Assembly (NCBI GenBank): GCA_963675995.2
Contig: CAXXIY010000001.1
Location: 2,852,001-2,916,000, forward strand
DNA: 64,000 bases
Origin: JAAFHB01 sp963675995
GTDB lineage: Bacteria > Bacteroidota > Bacteroidia > Bacteroidales > Prolixibacteraceae
Direction of reading: 5' to 3'
Shown here: piece after piece, positions 8,636 through 16,339 of the stretch
Layout of the letters: each line of letters opens with the position of its first letter
Position numbering within the stretch: the stretch's first letter is position 1
Notes under the pieces: generated by a model
Seen by the model: only the letters and a program-made list of their open reading frames with translations
What the model was told of the DNA's origin: nothing
Database searches by the model: none
Translations under genes and position numbers: made by a program

Positions 8636-9931
8636 TTAGCTGAGGAATTTCTTCCTTAGATCTTCAATCTCTTTGTCACCAATAGGTTTAAGTTCCCCGA
8701 TAGGTACCCCCATTGTGAGTGATTTAGCGCTGAATTCCGCGACTTCCAGACGGTCAAAGGTCTGAAGCAGTTTGTCTCCTGTAATCAGTATAGAGTCATT
8801 CTCCACGATTACTGCCTGTGTATCATTCGCGATAAGGTTTAGGATTGTATCCTCACCTTTAAAATGGCTTCCAAAAGGAACATTGGGGACATCCTGCAGG
8901 AATATCCAGCTCTCGGGTATTGTCCTGACATCAAATTTATGTCCAGTAACACTAAATGCCATTAAATAAGGAGATTGTGTCAGAATGATCGAGTTAATAT
9001 GAGGATTGCGACGATAGATCTCCTGATGAAGCCAGGTTGCCCGGCTTGGAATTTTTCCCGGCTCCCGCTTCCCATCCTTTATTTGTACAATATCCTCCAG
9101 CATGATATTCCATCTCAGTACATTGGTAGGAGTAATCAGAAAATCATTGCCACGCCAGCGAACTGAAACCGTTCCATAAGAGCTGATCATTAACCCCTGG
9201 TCACATGCTCTGCGGACAATGCGCATAATCTCTTCACGCCTTTCACGTTCGTCAGATGGATGATTCACTTGTTCCATCTCTGGTAAAAGCCGGGGTATCT
9301 GAGCCTCGAATGCGTCGATCTGCTCATCCTTCAAAGAATTCACTTTCCCGATGGTCTTGGCGTTGATGATGGTCTTGGCGCAAAATTCAAGTGTTTCGAA
9401 TCGCTGATAAACATCTTTCATATCGGTACCCCCAACAACTGTCCCATGATTTTCCATGATAACTGCATTGTAGCCCTGAGCAAAAACGGCTGCAATTTTT
9501 TCTCCAAGCTCTTCACTACCAGGGATCGCGTATTCTGCATAACCAATGGGACCGCAAACGTATTTAGCCTGTGGAATCACATTGGTATCAGGGATGACAT
9601 GCGCAATGCTGAAAGATACCAAAGCCGGCGGATGAGCATGAATGATCGCTTTTAAATCGGGACGAATCTTGTAGATCGCACGGTGAAATGGAAATTCAGA
9701 AGAGGGTTTGTGTTTTCCCAGAATGGTTCCGTCAGCTTTAATACAATTGATGTCAGCTGGAGTGAGCGACCCTTTATCGACTCCTGAAGGTGTGACCCAG
9801 ATATCTCCCTGATCATCGATAATCGAAATATTTCCACCCGAAGTAGTGGTCATCCCTTTTCTGTAAATTCTGCTGATAATCAGCACAATCTGATCGCGGG
9901 GATGCATGAGGTCAATGTCAAGTAAATGCAT
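8636..9931 (-). CDS. Tandem class II aldolase/adducin protein, second domain degenerate
   Basis: A 431-residue protein with two class II aldolase (L-fuculose-phosphate aldolase type) domains, about residues 5-200 and 220-420. The first keeps the zinc site: Glu in SSEFPFHRAIY, HAHP and ENHGTVVGG. In the second the matching positions read ILTQSPYL and ENDSILITG, so all three His ligands are lost and it is probably non-catalytic, perhaps structural or substrate-binding. Proteins of this family split or dehydrate sugar phosphates by retro-aldol chemistry. It starts 11 bases after the other aldolase gene, so the two are one operon. No signal peptide, hence cytoplasmic. Substrate unknown. Confidence 0.82.
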   Translation of the reverse strand: MHLLDIDLMHPRDQIVLIISRIYRKGMTTTSGGNISIIDDQGDIWVTPSGVDKGSLTPADINCIKADGTILGKHKPSSEFPFHRAIYKIRPDLKAIIHAHPPALVSFSIAHVIPDTNVIPQAKYVCGPIGYAEYAIPGSEELGEKIAAVFAQGYNAVIMENHGTVVGGTDMKDVYQRFETLEFCAKTIINAKTIGKVNSLKDEQIDAFEAQIPRLLPEMEQVNHPSDERERREEIMRIVRRACDQGLMISSYGTVSVRWRGNDFLITPTNVLRWNIMLEDIVQIKDGKREPGKIPSRATWLHQEIYRRNPHINSIILTQSPYLMAFSVTGHKFDVRTIPESWIFLQDVPNVPFGSHFKGEDTILNLIANDTQAVIVENDSILITGDKLLQTFDRLEVAEFSAKSLTMGVPIGELKPIGDKEIEDLRKKFLS

Positions 9932-9942
9932 AAGAAAGGTAT

Positions 9943-11073
9943 TTAAGATTTTGCCATTTTACGACGATAATTCTCAACTTCCCAGTTGTCAATAAACTCA
10001 ATCTGAGCTTTATTCATAAATTTCGGCCCTCCGAAATTTTCAGATAAAAAGCTAATCTTTAGTATGTTCGAATAAACTTCAAGAACGTTTAATACCGATT
10101 TAAGATTCTCCTCAACAGCAATTACCCCTTCACCCTCTACAACCAATACTTTTGGTAAATATCCATAAGTGGTTACATAACCAGCAATGCCTGTTTTAGC
10201 CGCAGCCAGCTGATCTTTAGGGTCAGAAAAGGCTGGAATATAAAGGTAATGTGCTTTGCAATAGACAATATCATCAGGGGTAAAGGAAGTATTTGCTTTT
10301 GAAAAACTATCACAATCTTTCGAGAAATGTCGGATAAGATCGCTCCTGATCCCCAATGCTGTAAAGCTTTCGAATCCAGGATTTAACTCTCGTATGGAGT
10401 CGATTATAGGTGATTCAAAGGGTTTCTGTTCATCATTCGGAAGTGCCTCACCAATATTTTGGTTGATTTTTTCCATAATGGAGGCATAGATATCGTTAAT
10501 CTCTGAAATGGTGTCTGCAGCCACAAATACCCCATGATTTTCGAGGAAGATGGTTTGTGGCGCTTTCCCATACTTTGCTGTGAACTGTAAAATCTCAGTT
10601 TCAACTTTTTTGAAAAGGATATATCCCGGATCGGTATAGGGAATGAATAGCGACTGATCTCCAAATAGTTTGCTACAAACACTTTGTGCATTATTCGAGC
10701 ACATCACCGCATTAACTTTTGTGGGATGGGTATGAACGACAAACTGATAATCAATGATTTCATGCATCGAAGTTTCCACAGAGGGCCGATTCCCTCCCGT
10801 TGATACAATGGCCGCTGCAAGATCAGCCTTAACTTCAGCCTCCCGTTGTGTTGGGTCAGGGCTGTAGGTTTTGGCAGATACGATTTTAAGTTTTTCACGC
10901 GAAAGGCAGACAAAACCGCTCTCCTCAATCGTTTCAAGGGCTACACCGCTGGCTTTGATCCAGATATGATTATCATCTTTGAAGGATGTATTTCCACCAC
11001 CCGCAATTACAAAAGTTTTATCTTTCCCGTATAACTGCGATACAGCTACTAATTCTTTAAGATTTTGATCCAT
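9943..11073 (-). CDS. Class II aldolase (rhamnulose-1-phosphate aldolase-like, stand-alone)
   Basis: A 376-residue protein resembling the aldolase half of the long RhaE/YuxG-type aldolase-dehydrogenase enzymes. The zinc site is complete: Glu in SVETSMHE, HTHP and LENHGVF. IAGGGNTSFKDD near the N-terminus is the phosphate-binding signature. The usual C-terminal short-chain dehydrogenase (about 270 residues) is absent; instead there is an extra region of about 180 residues (residues 195-376). Paired with the tandem aldolase downstream, it may form a hetero-oligomer or a two-step pathway. First gene of its operon, divergent from the queuosine operon. Confidence 0.75.
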   Translation of the reverse strand: MDQNLKELVAVSQLYGKDKTFVIAGGGNTSFKDDNHIWIKASGVALETIEESGFVCLSREKLKIVSAKTYSPDPTQREAEVKADLAAAIVSTGGNRPSVETSMHEIIDYQFVVHTHPTKVNAVMCSNNAQSVCSKLFGDQSLFIPYTDPGYILFKKVETEILQFTAKYGKAPQTIFLENHGVFVAADTISEINDIYASIMEKINQNIGEALPNDEQKPFESPIIDSIRELNPGFESFTALGIRSDLIRHFSKDCDSFSKANTSFTPDDIVYCKAHYLYIPAFSDPKDQLAAAKTGIAGYVTTYGYLPKVLVVEGEGVIAVEENLKSVLNVLEVYSNILKISFLSENFGGPKFMNKAQIEFIDNWEVENYRRKMAKS

Positions 11074-11139
11074 TAGTTATAATTCATTAATTTTTTAATT
11101 CATTAATTCCGTTATCCTTTATTTCTCAAAGGTTGCTTC

Positions 11140-11147
11140 CAAAAGTA
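11140..11147 (-). promoter_or_regulatory. Possible -7 box for the aldolase operon
   Basis: On the - strand 11140-11147 reads TACTTTTG, a match to TAnnTTTG, 67 bases before the aldolase start. No TTG is seen at the proper -33 distance, so support is partial. Confidence 0.35.
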
Positions 11148-11185
11148 AATTATTATTGTTTGATCTCTATTACAAAAAGTGATAA

Positions 11186-11214
11186 TTGATTTACACAATT
11201 TGTTTCTACCTTTG
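11186..11214 (+). promoter_or_regulatory. Promoter of the queuosine operon
   Basis: A TTG at 11186-11188 and TACCTTTG at 11207-11214, 18 bases apart, fit the Bacteroidota housekeeping promoter (TTTG/TTG then TAnnTTTG). Transcription would start near 11220, leaving a leader of about 50 bases that holds the riboswitch. Confidence 0.75.
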
Positions 11215-11238
11215 CACCTCAAATTTGAGGTTAAACTC

Positions 11239-11268
11239 CGTGTGCTTGAACACCACGTAAAAAACAAG
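11239..11268 (+). ncRNA. preQ1-I riboswitch
   Basis: The leader folds as an H-type pseudoknot of the preQ1-I class. P1 is CGTG (11239-11242) with CACG (11254-11257). P2 is CTTG (11245-11248) with CAAG (11265-11268), joined by the A-rich tail TAAAAAA (11258-11264). The AACACC segment before the 3' P1 strand matches the ligand-binding C region of the class. The genes that follow make or import preQ1 and related bases, as expected. The 3' P2 strand ends four bases before the ATG at 11273, so ligand binding should block translation initiation. All four strands pair exactly; the fold is inferred by eye. Confidence 0.85.
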
Positions 11269-11272
11269 TGAT

Positions 11273-11953
11273 ATGAAAAAGACCGTTTCTGTTTTGTTTA
11301 TGTTTGCTGGAATTCTGTTTGCAATTTGCCTATTGATTTCCAATATATTAGCCACTAAAATCATTTTGATCGGACCCTGGGCAGCCCCTGCAGGTGTGTT
11401 GATTTTCCCTATTGCATATATTATTAATGACGTGATTGTGGAAGTGTGGGGTTTTCAGAAAGCGAGGCTGATCATCTGGTCAGGTTTTGTAATTAATATT
11501 TTGGCAGTGCTGTTTTTCACCCTGGCAATCGTTGTTCCTGCTGCCCCTTTCTGGCATGAACAAGCAGCCTTTTCCACCGTTTTAGGCAATACCCCACGTA
11601 TCATTGTCGCCAGTTTAATGGCTTATCTTGTTGGCTCATTCTTAAATGCAATGGTAATGAGTAAGGTGAAGGTGCTCATGAAAGGTAAGGACTTTTCAGT
11701 GCGGGCGATTCTCTCGACGCTCGTAGGTGAAACTGCTGACTCCTTTGTATTTATCTCAATTGCCTTTGCAGGAATCCTTCCATTCGATATTTTATTTGGA
11801 ATGATTATTACACAGGCTTGTATTAAAACAGTCTATGAGGTTGTGATACTTCCATTTACGATTCTTGTGGTAAAATGGGTCAAAAAAGTGGAGGGGGTCG
11901 ATTCGTTCGATGCATCGATATCCTATAACCCGTTTTTAATTAATCAGATCTGA
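11273..11953 (+). CDS. yhhQ: Queuosine precursor transporter (YhhQ/VUT family)
   Basis: A 226-residue membrane protein with about six hydrophobic segments. LISNILATKI near residue 22, IFPIAYIINDVIVEVWGF near 45-62 and the AILSTLVGETADSFVFI segment are characteristic of the YhhQ/VUT queuosine precursor transporter family, which takes up preQ0 or preQ1. It sits directly behind a preQ1-I riboswitch and one base before queC, which supports the assignment. The cell can therefore both make and scavenge 7-deazaguanine precursors. queD and queE are not in this window. Confidence 0.9.
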   Translation: MKKTVSVLFMFAGILFAICLLISNILATKIILIGPWAAPAGVLIFPIAYIINDVIVEVWGFQKARLIIWSGFVINILAVLFFTLAIVVPAAPFWHEQAAFSTVLGNTPRIIVASLMAYLVGSFLNAMVMSKVKVLMKGKDFSVRAILSTLVGETADSFVFISIAFAGILPFDILFGMIITQACIKTVYEVVILPFTILVVKWVKKVEGVDSFDASISYNPFLINQI

Positions 11954-11954
11954 T

Positions 11955-12611
11955 ATGTCTAAAGCATTAGTCGTTTATTCAGGCGGGCAGGATTCGACTA
12001 CCTGTCTTTTCTGGGCGAAGAAACATTTTAAGGAGGTTGTGGCTATTGCCTTTGATTATGGACAACGACATCTCGTAGAGTTGTCTGCAGCCAAACAGAT
12101 TGCAGAAGAGGCAAATGTTCCATTGAGCATCTTCAAAATTAATCTGATGAACGAAGTTTCACATAATTCATTAACGGATAATGCGATAGAAGTCGAGTCG
12201 ACTCAGCCCGATCACCGTCCGCCAAATACTTTGGTTGAAGGGAGAAATATGTTGTTTTTAACTTATGCGGCTATTTTTGCCAAGGCACATGGAATAGGTA
12301 ACCTGATTACCGGCGTAGGGCAGGCCGATTACAGCGGATACCCTGATTGCCGGAATGAATTTATTATTTCACTAAATCAAACGCTGAACCTTTCGATGGA
12401 CTATGAATACCGCATTCATACCCCATTAATGTGGCTCGATAAATCGGAGATCTGGCAACTGGCCGACGAGCTTGGTGTATTTGAAATTGTGAGGGATCAG
12501 ACGATCACCTGTTATCATGGCATTACCGGTGAGGGTTGTGGTACATGCCCGTCGTGCAAGTTACGAAACAGGGGATTACAGAAATATTTAAAATCAAAAA
12601 ACAATGGATGA
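11955..12611 (+). CDS. queC: 7-cyano-7-deazaguanine (preQ0) synthase
   Basis: A 218-residue ATP-dependent enzyme converting 7-carboxy-7-deazaguanine and ammonia to preQ0. The N-terminal PP-loop SGGQDSTTC (residues about 9-17) binds ATP. The C-terminal GEGCGTCPSCKLRNRG with the earlier TCYHG gives the four-Cys zinc site typical of QueC. Length is normal. It starts one base after the transporter stop and its last eight bases overlap queF, so translation is probably coupled along the operon and the whole transcript falls under the riboswitch at 11239-11268. Confidence 0.96.
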   Translation: MSKALVVYSGGQDSTTCLFWAKKHFKEVVAIAFDYGQRHLVELSAAKQIAEEANVPLSIFKINLMNEVSHNSLTDNAIEVESTQPDHRPPNTLVEGRNMLFLTYAAIFAKAHGIGNLITGVGQADYSGYPDCRNEFIISLNQTLNLSMDYEYRIHTPLMWLDKSEIWQLADELGVFEIVRDQTITCYHGITGEGCGTCPSCKLRNRGLQKYLKSKNNG

Positions 12612-13074
12612 TTTGAAGAGTTTAGGGAAATCTGCTGCTTATGATTTCAACTATAATCCGGAGATACTTGAAACATTTGAGAACCGTCATCCTGAGAATG
12701 ACTATTGGGTCAAATTTAATTGTCCGGAATTTACCTCTCTTTGCCCGATTACTGGGCAGCCCGATTTTGCTGCCATCTACATCAGTTATATCCCTGAGAT
12801 TAAAATGGTGGAGAGTAAGAGTCTGAAACTTTACCTTTTCAGTTTTCGCAACCACGGCGGATTTCATGAGGATTGTGTAAATATTATCATGAAGGACCTG
12901 ATCCGGTTGATGGAACCGAGGTACATTGAGGTTTGGGGGAAATTTACACCCCGCGGTGGAATCAGTATCGATCCTTATTGTAATTATGGAAAACCTGATA
13001 CCAGATTTGTTACAATGGCGGAGTTTAGGATGATAAACCATGACCTGTACCCCGAAAAGGTGGACAACCGGTAG
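12604..13074 (+). CDS. queF: NADPH-dependent preQ0 reductase (short form)
   Basis: A 156-residue protein that reduces the nitrile of preQ0 to the aminomethyl of preQ1, the step before insertion into tRNA by Tgt. The catalytic pair is Cys47 (FTSLCPITGQPD) and Asp54, seven residues apart as in known QueF enzymes; ESKSLKLYL (NADPH-binding QueF motif) and FHED (substrate-binding Glu) follow. This is the short, one-domain type rather than the fused two-domain form of enterobacteria. It overlaps queC by eight bases and ends the operon. Confidence 0.96.
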   Translation: MDDLKSLGKSAAYDFNYNPEILETFENRHPENDYWVKFNCPEFTSLCPITGQPDFAAIYISYIPEIKMVESKSLKLYLFSFRNHGGFHEDCVNIIMKDLIRLMEPRYIEVWGKFTPRGGISIDPYCNYGKPDTRFVTMAEFRMINHDLYPEKVDNR

Positions 13075-13126
13075 ATTTCAATTCTCCAAAATCTTTCTGT
13101 TTAAATTCTAAATTCTTCAATAATAA

Positions 13127-13154
13127 AGAAAGGCGCCCTTTGGAGCGCCTTTCT
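13127..13154. terminator. Bidirectional terminator between queF and eno
   Basis: A 10-bp perfect stem (AGAAAGGCGC, 13127-13136, with GCGCCTTTCT, 13145-13154) and an 8-base loop lie between two converging genes. T tracts are short on both sides, so efficiency is uncertain. Confidence 0.75.
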
Positions 13155-13173
13155 CATATTTGACAGGATAAAA

Positions 13174-14475
13174 TTATCCTTTTTTCACTTTTTTGTAGCC
13201 ATAAATAGCGCTGGATCCCAATTCTTCTTCGATGCGAAGTAGTTGGTTGTATTTTGCCATACGATCTGAACGGCTTAATGAACCGGTTTTGATCTGTCCG
13301 GCGTTGGTTGCAACTGAAATGTCAGCGATCGTTGCATCTTCAGTCTCACCCGAGCGGTGTGATGTAACGCTGGTATAGCCAGCACGGTGAGCCATCTCGA
13401 TGGCATCAAGTGTTTCGGTCAATGTACCAATCTGGTTTACCTTAATCAGGATCGAGTTGGCAGCGCCAAGTTCAATTCCTTTTTTCAGGTACTCAACATT
13501 GGTTACAAATAAATCATCACCAACTAACTGGCATTTGTCTCCGATTTTTTTGGTAAGCATTACCCAGCCTTCCCAGTCATTCTGATCAAATCCGTCCTCA
13601 ACAGAATCAATAGGATAATTGGCGACAAGGGTAGCGAGGAAGTCAACCTGCTGTTCGCGGGTCCGTTTTGCCCCATTTGCACCTTCAAATTTGGCATAGT
13701 TGTAAATCCCATTTTCGTAGAATTCTGATGCAGCACAGTCAAGACCGATTGAAACATCGCCACCATCTTCCGCGCGGCCAGCTTTATAACCAGCCTTTGT
13801 GATTGCTTCGATAATGCTGTTCAATGCATCTTCTGTTCCGTCGAGTTTAGGTGCAAACCCACCTTCGTCCCCTACTGCAGTGCTGAGGTTCCGGTCGTGA
13901 AGCACTTTTTTAAGGCTATGGAATACTTCAGCACCCATACGAAGTCCTTCGCGGAAGGATTTCGCTCCGATGGGACGAATCATAAATTCCTGGAAAGCGA
14001 TAGGGGCATCCGAATGAGATCCGCCATTGATGATGTTCATCATTGGAACAGGCAATGTTTTTGCATTTGTTCCTCCGATATAACGGTAAAGTGGCATTTC
14101 AAGATAGGCTGCAGCTGCTTTGGCTACTGCAAGCGAAACACCTAAAATTGCATTTGCACCAAGATTTGATTTCGTCTTGGTCCCATCAAGATCGATCAGC
14201 TTTTTATCCAATGCAACCTGATTAAGGGCGCTCATTCCTACAATCTCGTCTGCGATAGTGGTGTTGATGTTTTCAACTGCTTTAAGTACCCCTTTGCCAA
14301 GGTAACGTTTTTTATCTCCATCGCGAAGTTCGAGGGCTTCGTTTTCGCCGGTTGATGCACCAGATGGTACAGCGGCCCGACCCATGATTCCACTCTCAAG
14401 TGTAACCTCAACCTCAACGGTTGGGTTTCCGCGGGAATCCAAAATTTCTCTTCCGATTACTTTGTCGATTAACAT
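13174..14475 (-). CDS. eno: Enolase
   Basis: A 433-residue glycolytic enzyme that interconverts 2-phosphoglycerate and phosphoenolpyruvate. Seen: the N-terminal GREILDSRGNPTVEVEV, MNIINGGSHSD, VGDEGGFAP (catalytic acid/base Glu), SVEDGFDQNDW (Mg-binding Asp/Glu), LIKVNQIGTL (catalytic Lys) and SHRSGETED. Full length and uninterrupted. It stands alone, with terminators on either side and its own promoter box at 14567-14574. Confidence 0.98.
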   Translation of the reverse strand: MLIDKVIGREILDSRGNPTVEVEVTLESGIMGRAAVPSGASTGENEALELRDGDKKRYLGKGVLKAVENINTTIADEIVGMSALNQVALDKKLIDLDGTKTKSNLGANAILGVSLAVAKAAAAYLEMPLYRYIGGTNAKTLPVPMMNIINGGSHSDAPIAFQEFMIRPIGAKSFREGLRMGAEVFHSLKKVLHDRNLSTAVGDEGGFAPKLDGTEDALNSIIEAITKAGYKAGRAEDGGDVSIGLDCAASEFYENGIYNYAKFEGANGAKRTREQQVDFLATLVANYPIDSVEDGFDQNDWEGWVMLTKKIGDKCQLVGDDLFVTNVEYLKKGIELGAANSILIKVNQIGTLTETLDAIEMAHRAGYTSVTSHRSGETEDATIADISVATNAGQIKTGSLSRSDRMAKYNQLLRIEEELGSSAIYGYKKVKKG

Positions 14476-14566
14476 CGTTTTTGAGTATTTTTAATATTAA
14501 ACAATTGTGTTACTGTCAGAACAACAGTGTGATATAGAAATTATATTCTAATTCTTTAAACGGGAC

Positions 14567-14574
14567 AAAGATAA
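14567..14574 (-). promoter_or_regulatory. -7 box of the eno promoter
   Basis: On the - strand the bases read TATCTTTG, an exact TAnnTTTG match 92 bases before the eno start. A -33 TTTG is not obvious. Confidence 0.5.
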
Positions 14575-14692
14575 TCATTCATTGCTTGATAAACGATGGA
14601 TTATGCAATCTACTGTTAAAAAGAGGTTAAATTTGCAATTGAATAAATTCTTGAACTCACCTTGTAACGATTTCTATACGAAGTTATCAATG

Positions 14693-14722
14693 AAAAACCC
14701 CGGGAATAATTCCGGGGTTTTT
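14693..14722 (-). terminator. Strong terminator after the gene at 14778-16085
   Basis: Thirteen base pairs (14693-14705 with 14710-14722, one G-T pair), core ACCCCGGG, four-base loop. On the - strand the 3' arm ends in TTTTT. It lies 56 bases after the stop of the envelope protein gene and shields eno from read-through. Confidence 0.88.
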
Positions 14723-14777
14723 ACTTTCTGTTTTACTGACTTTTTACTAAGACACTGGAAAATAAATGTAAAACTTG

Positions 14778-16085
14778 TTATAATTTAGCTTTTTCAAGTT
14801 TTTTCTGAATCTTCTTGATGGCTGATTCGATGGATTTCTCAGGCTCAATCACATTATAATCTCCCCAGAAAGCCCGGTCCGCAAATCCTGAAATCTCATC
14901 AGTCATTACAACAGTAGGTCTCATCCGTTCTGCAGGTTTAACCGGCCTATCGCTGGTCTTTTCCCAGTCGGTAACCGCCATCTCAATGGTTGTTTCATAA
15001 ACCGTATTGAACAATCTTTTATTCCACTCAATCTTAAAGGTAATCTGACCTCTTGAATAACTGTAATACCATTTACCGTTCTTTTCACGATAGTCGATAT
15101 GATAGGATGCTACTGTCGGATAAACTTTGGCTGTTGCTGGTTTCTTTTTGATAAACATATCGGCTGTTAGAATTTTGTTTTCAACATTCAGATTAAAAAG
15201 TGCGCTTGTAATTGCCAGACTTTCAGTATCGATATATAATTTACCAAAGTAAAGTGGTTCCGTTACGAACGGCCGTTGTTTGAATGCCAGAATGTAGATT
15301 AACCGTTCGTTGATTTTGGTAATATTCTCCAGTTTAAATTCGTAATTACCAAGCATATCTTCGGTAAAGATCATTTCGGGGTTCTTCATGATGTCGAGGT
15401 ATAATGTAGTATATGGACCACCCTGAAGTTTGAAAGTTAAAGTGTCCAGTTTGCTGTAATCGGTACTTTTTCTGGCTTTAAAAAGCTGCGCCAAATCATA
15501 GCGGGGTGACATGTAAGGTTGTTTGTAGATTTGAACAACAGCTTCAGAAAGAGAGATATAGGTTTTCCTTTTCTTAATTGTTTCACGATAGAAAGCGGTC
15601 ATTGATGTTGGATCACTGAAGTAGTTCTCAGCTCGTTTATTCATCACTGCCCGGATAAGTAACTCCGGATCTTTTGGAAATACACGTACCTCATTTAGGG
15701 CAACAACCAACATTTCCAGCTCAATCCTTGTTTTTTCAGGTTTGAACTGCGAAAGACTTATACTTTTATTTTTGTATCCGATAAAGGAAACAGTAACTTT
15801 CCCCTCCTTCAGATATTTTGGAACCTTCAATGAAAATTCCCCATCTGAATTAGTGATCGAGGCAATGTTTGACCCTTCCAGCGATAAGGATGCAAAGGGG
15901 AGTGAGGTTCTTGACTCCTTATCAACTACCGAACCTTTATACTGAATGTAGGTGAGTGTATCCGGCTGATTCGACTTCGGGAAATCTGTTGTTGCAAGTG
16001 CAGCCCGAGGAGACCCCAATATAATCAATATTGCAACAGATATTATTAATGCATTTTTAACTGATCGGAAAGTTTGTGTTTTCAT
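14778..16085 (-). CDS. Secreted carboxypeptidase-regulatory-like domain protein
   Basis: A 435-residue exported protein. The N-terminus has a signal peptide (ALIISVAILIILGSPRAALA). Residues about 47-125 form a CarboxypepD_reg-like beta-sandwich (YKGSVVDKESRTSLPFASL, SNGDGEFSLKVP-type turn written here as TNSDGEFSLKVP). The rest (FYRETIKKRKTYISLSEAVVQ, YFGKLYIDTESLAI, YSRGQITFKIEW) matches a family of unknown function common in Bacteroidota envelopes. No catalytic motif is visible. It is divergent from the D,D-carboxypeptidase gene, and both may act in the periplasm. I do not assign a function. Confidence 0.7.
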   Translation of the reverse strand: MKTQTFRSVKNALIISVAILIILGSPRAALATTDFPKSNQPDTLTYIQYKGSVVDKESRTSLPFASLSLEGSNIASITNSDGEFSLKVPKYLKEGKVTVSFIGYKNKSISLSQFKPEKTRIELEMLVVALNEVRVFPKDPELLIRAVMNKRAENYFSDPTSMTAFYRETIKKRKTYISLSEAVVQIYKQPYMSPRYDLAQLFKARKSTDYSKLDTLTFKLQGGPYTTLYLDIMKNPEMIFTEDMLGNYEFKLENITKINERLIYILAFKQRPFVTEPLYFGKLYIDTESLAITSALFNLNVENKILTADMFIKKKPATAKVYPTVASYHIDYREKNGKWYYSYSRGQITFKIEWNKRLFNTVYETTIEMAVTDWEKTSDRPVKPAERMRPTVVMTDEISGFADRAFWGDYNVIEPEKSIESAIKKIQKKLEKAKL

Positions 16086-16339
16086 GGCTTCTATTATTAA
16101 GATTTACCTTATACCTAACAGACAGCTATATTCAAATAGACCCCTATCCGTTTTACTATTTTTTTGATGAATTAAATTTACACTTTCCCGATATGAAAAG
16201 TGCGAAAATAGCTGAGAATTCAGGGAATTTATCTATTTTGGCAATCACTAAAAATATAAGATGGTGTAATTCAATTCTGATCAAACTTAGGAATCTTAAC
16301 CTGACAGATTTTATTGAACGATTTTTTTATGCTGATAAA

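Noticed and set aside
14582..14788. A 68-codon + strand ORF upstream of eno
   Set aside because: It runs through the 13-bp terminator at 14693-14722 and has no protein-like composition.
16076..16339. N-terminal extension of the D,D-carboxypeptidase frame
   Set aside because: It overlaps the divergent gene start, has no family similarity and would bury the signal peptide that begins at 16340.
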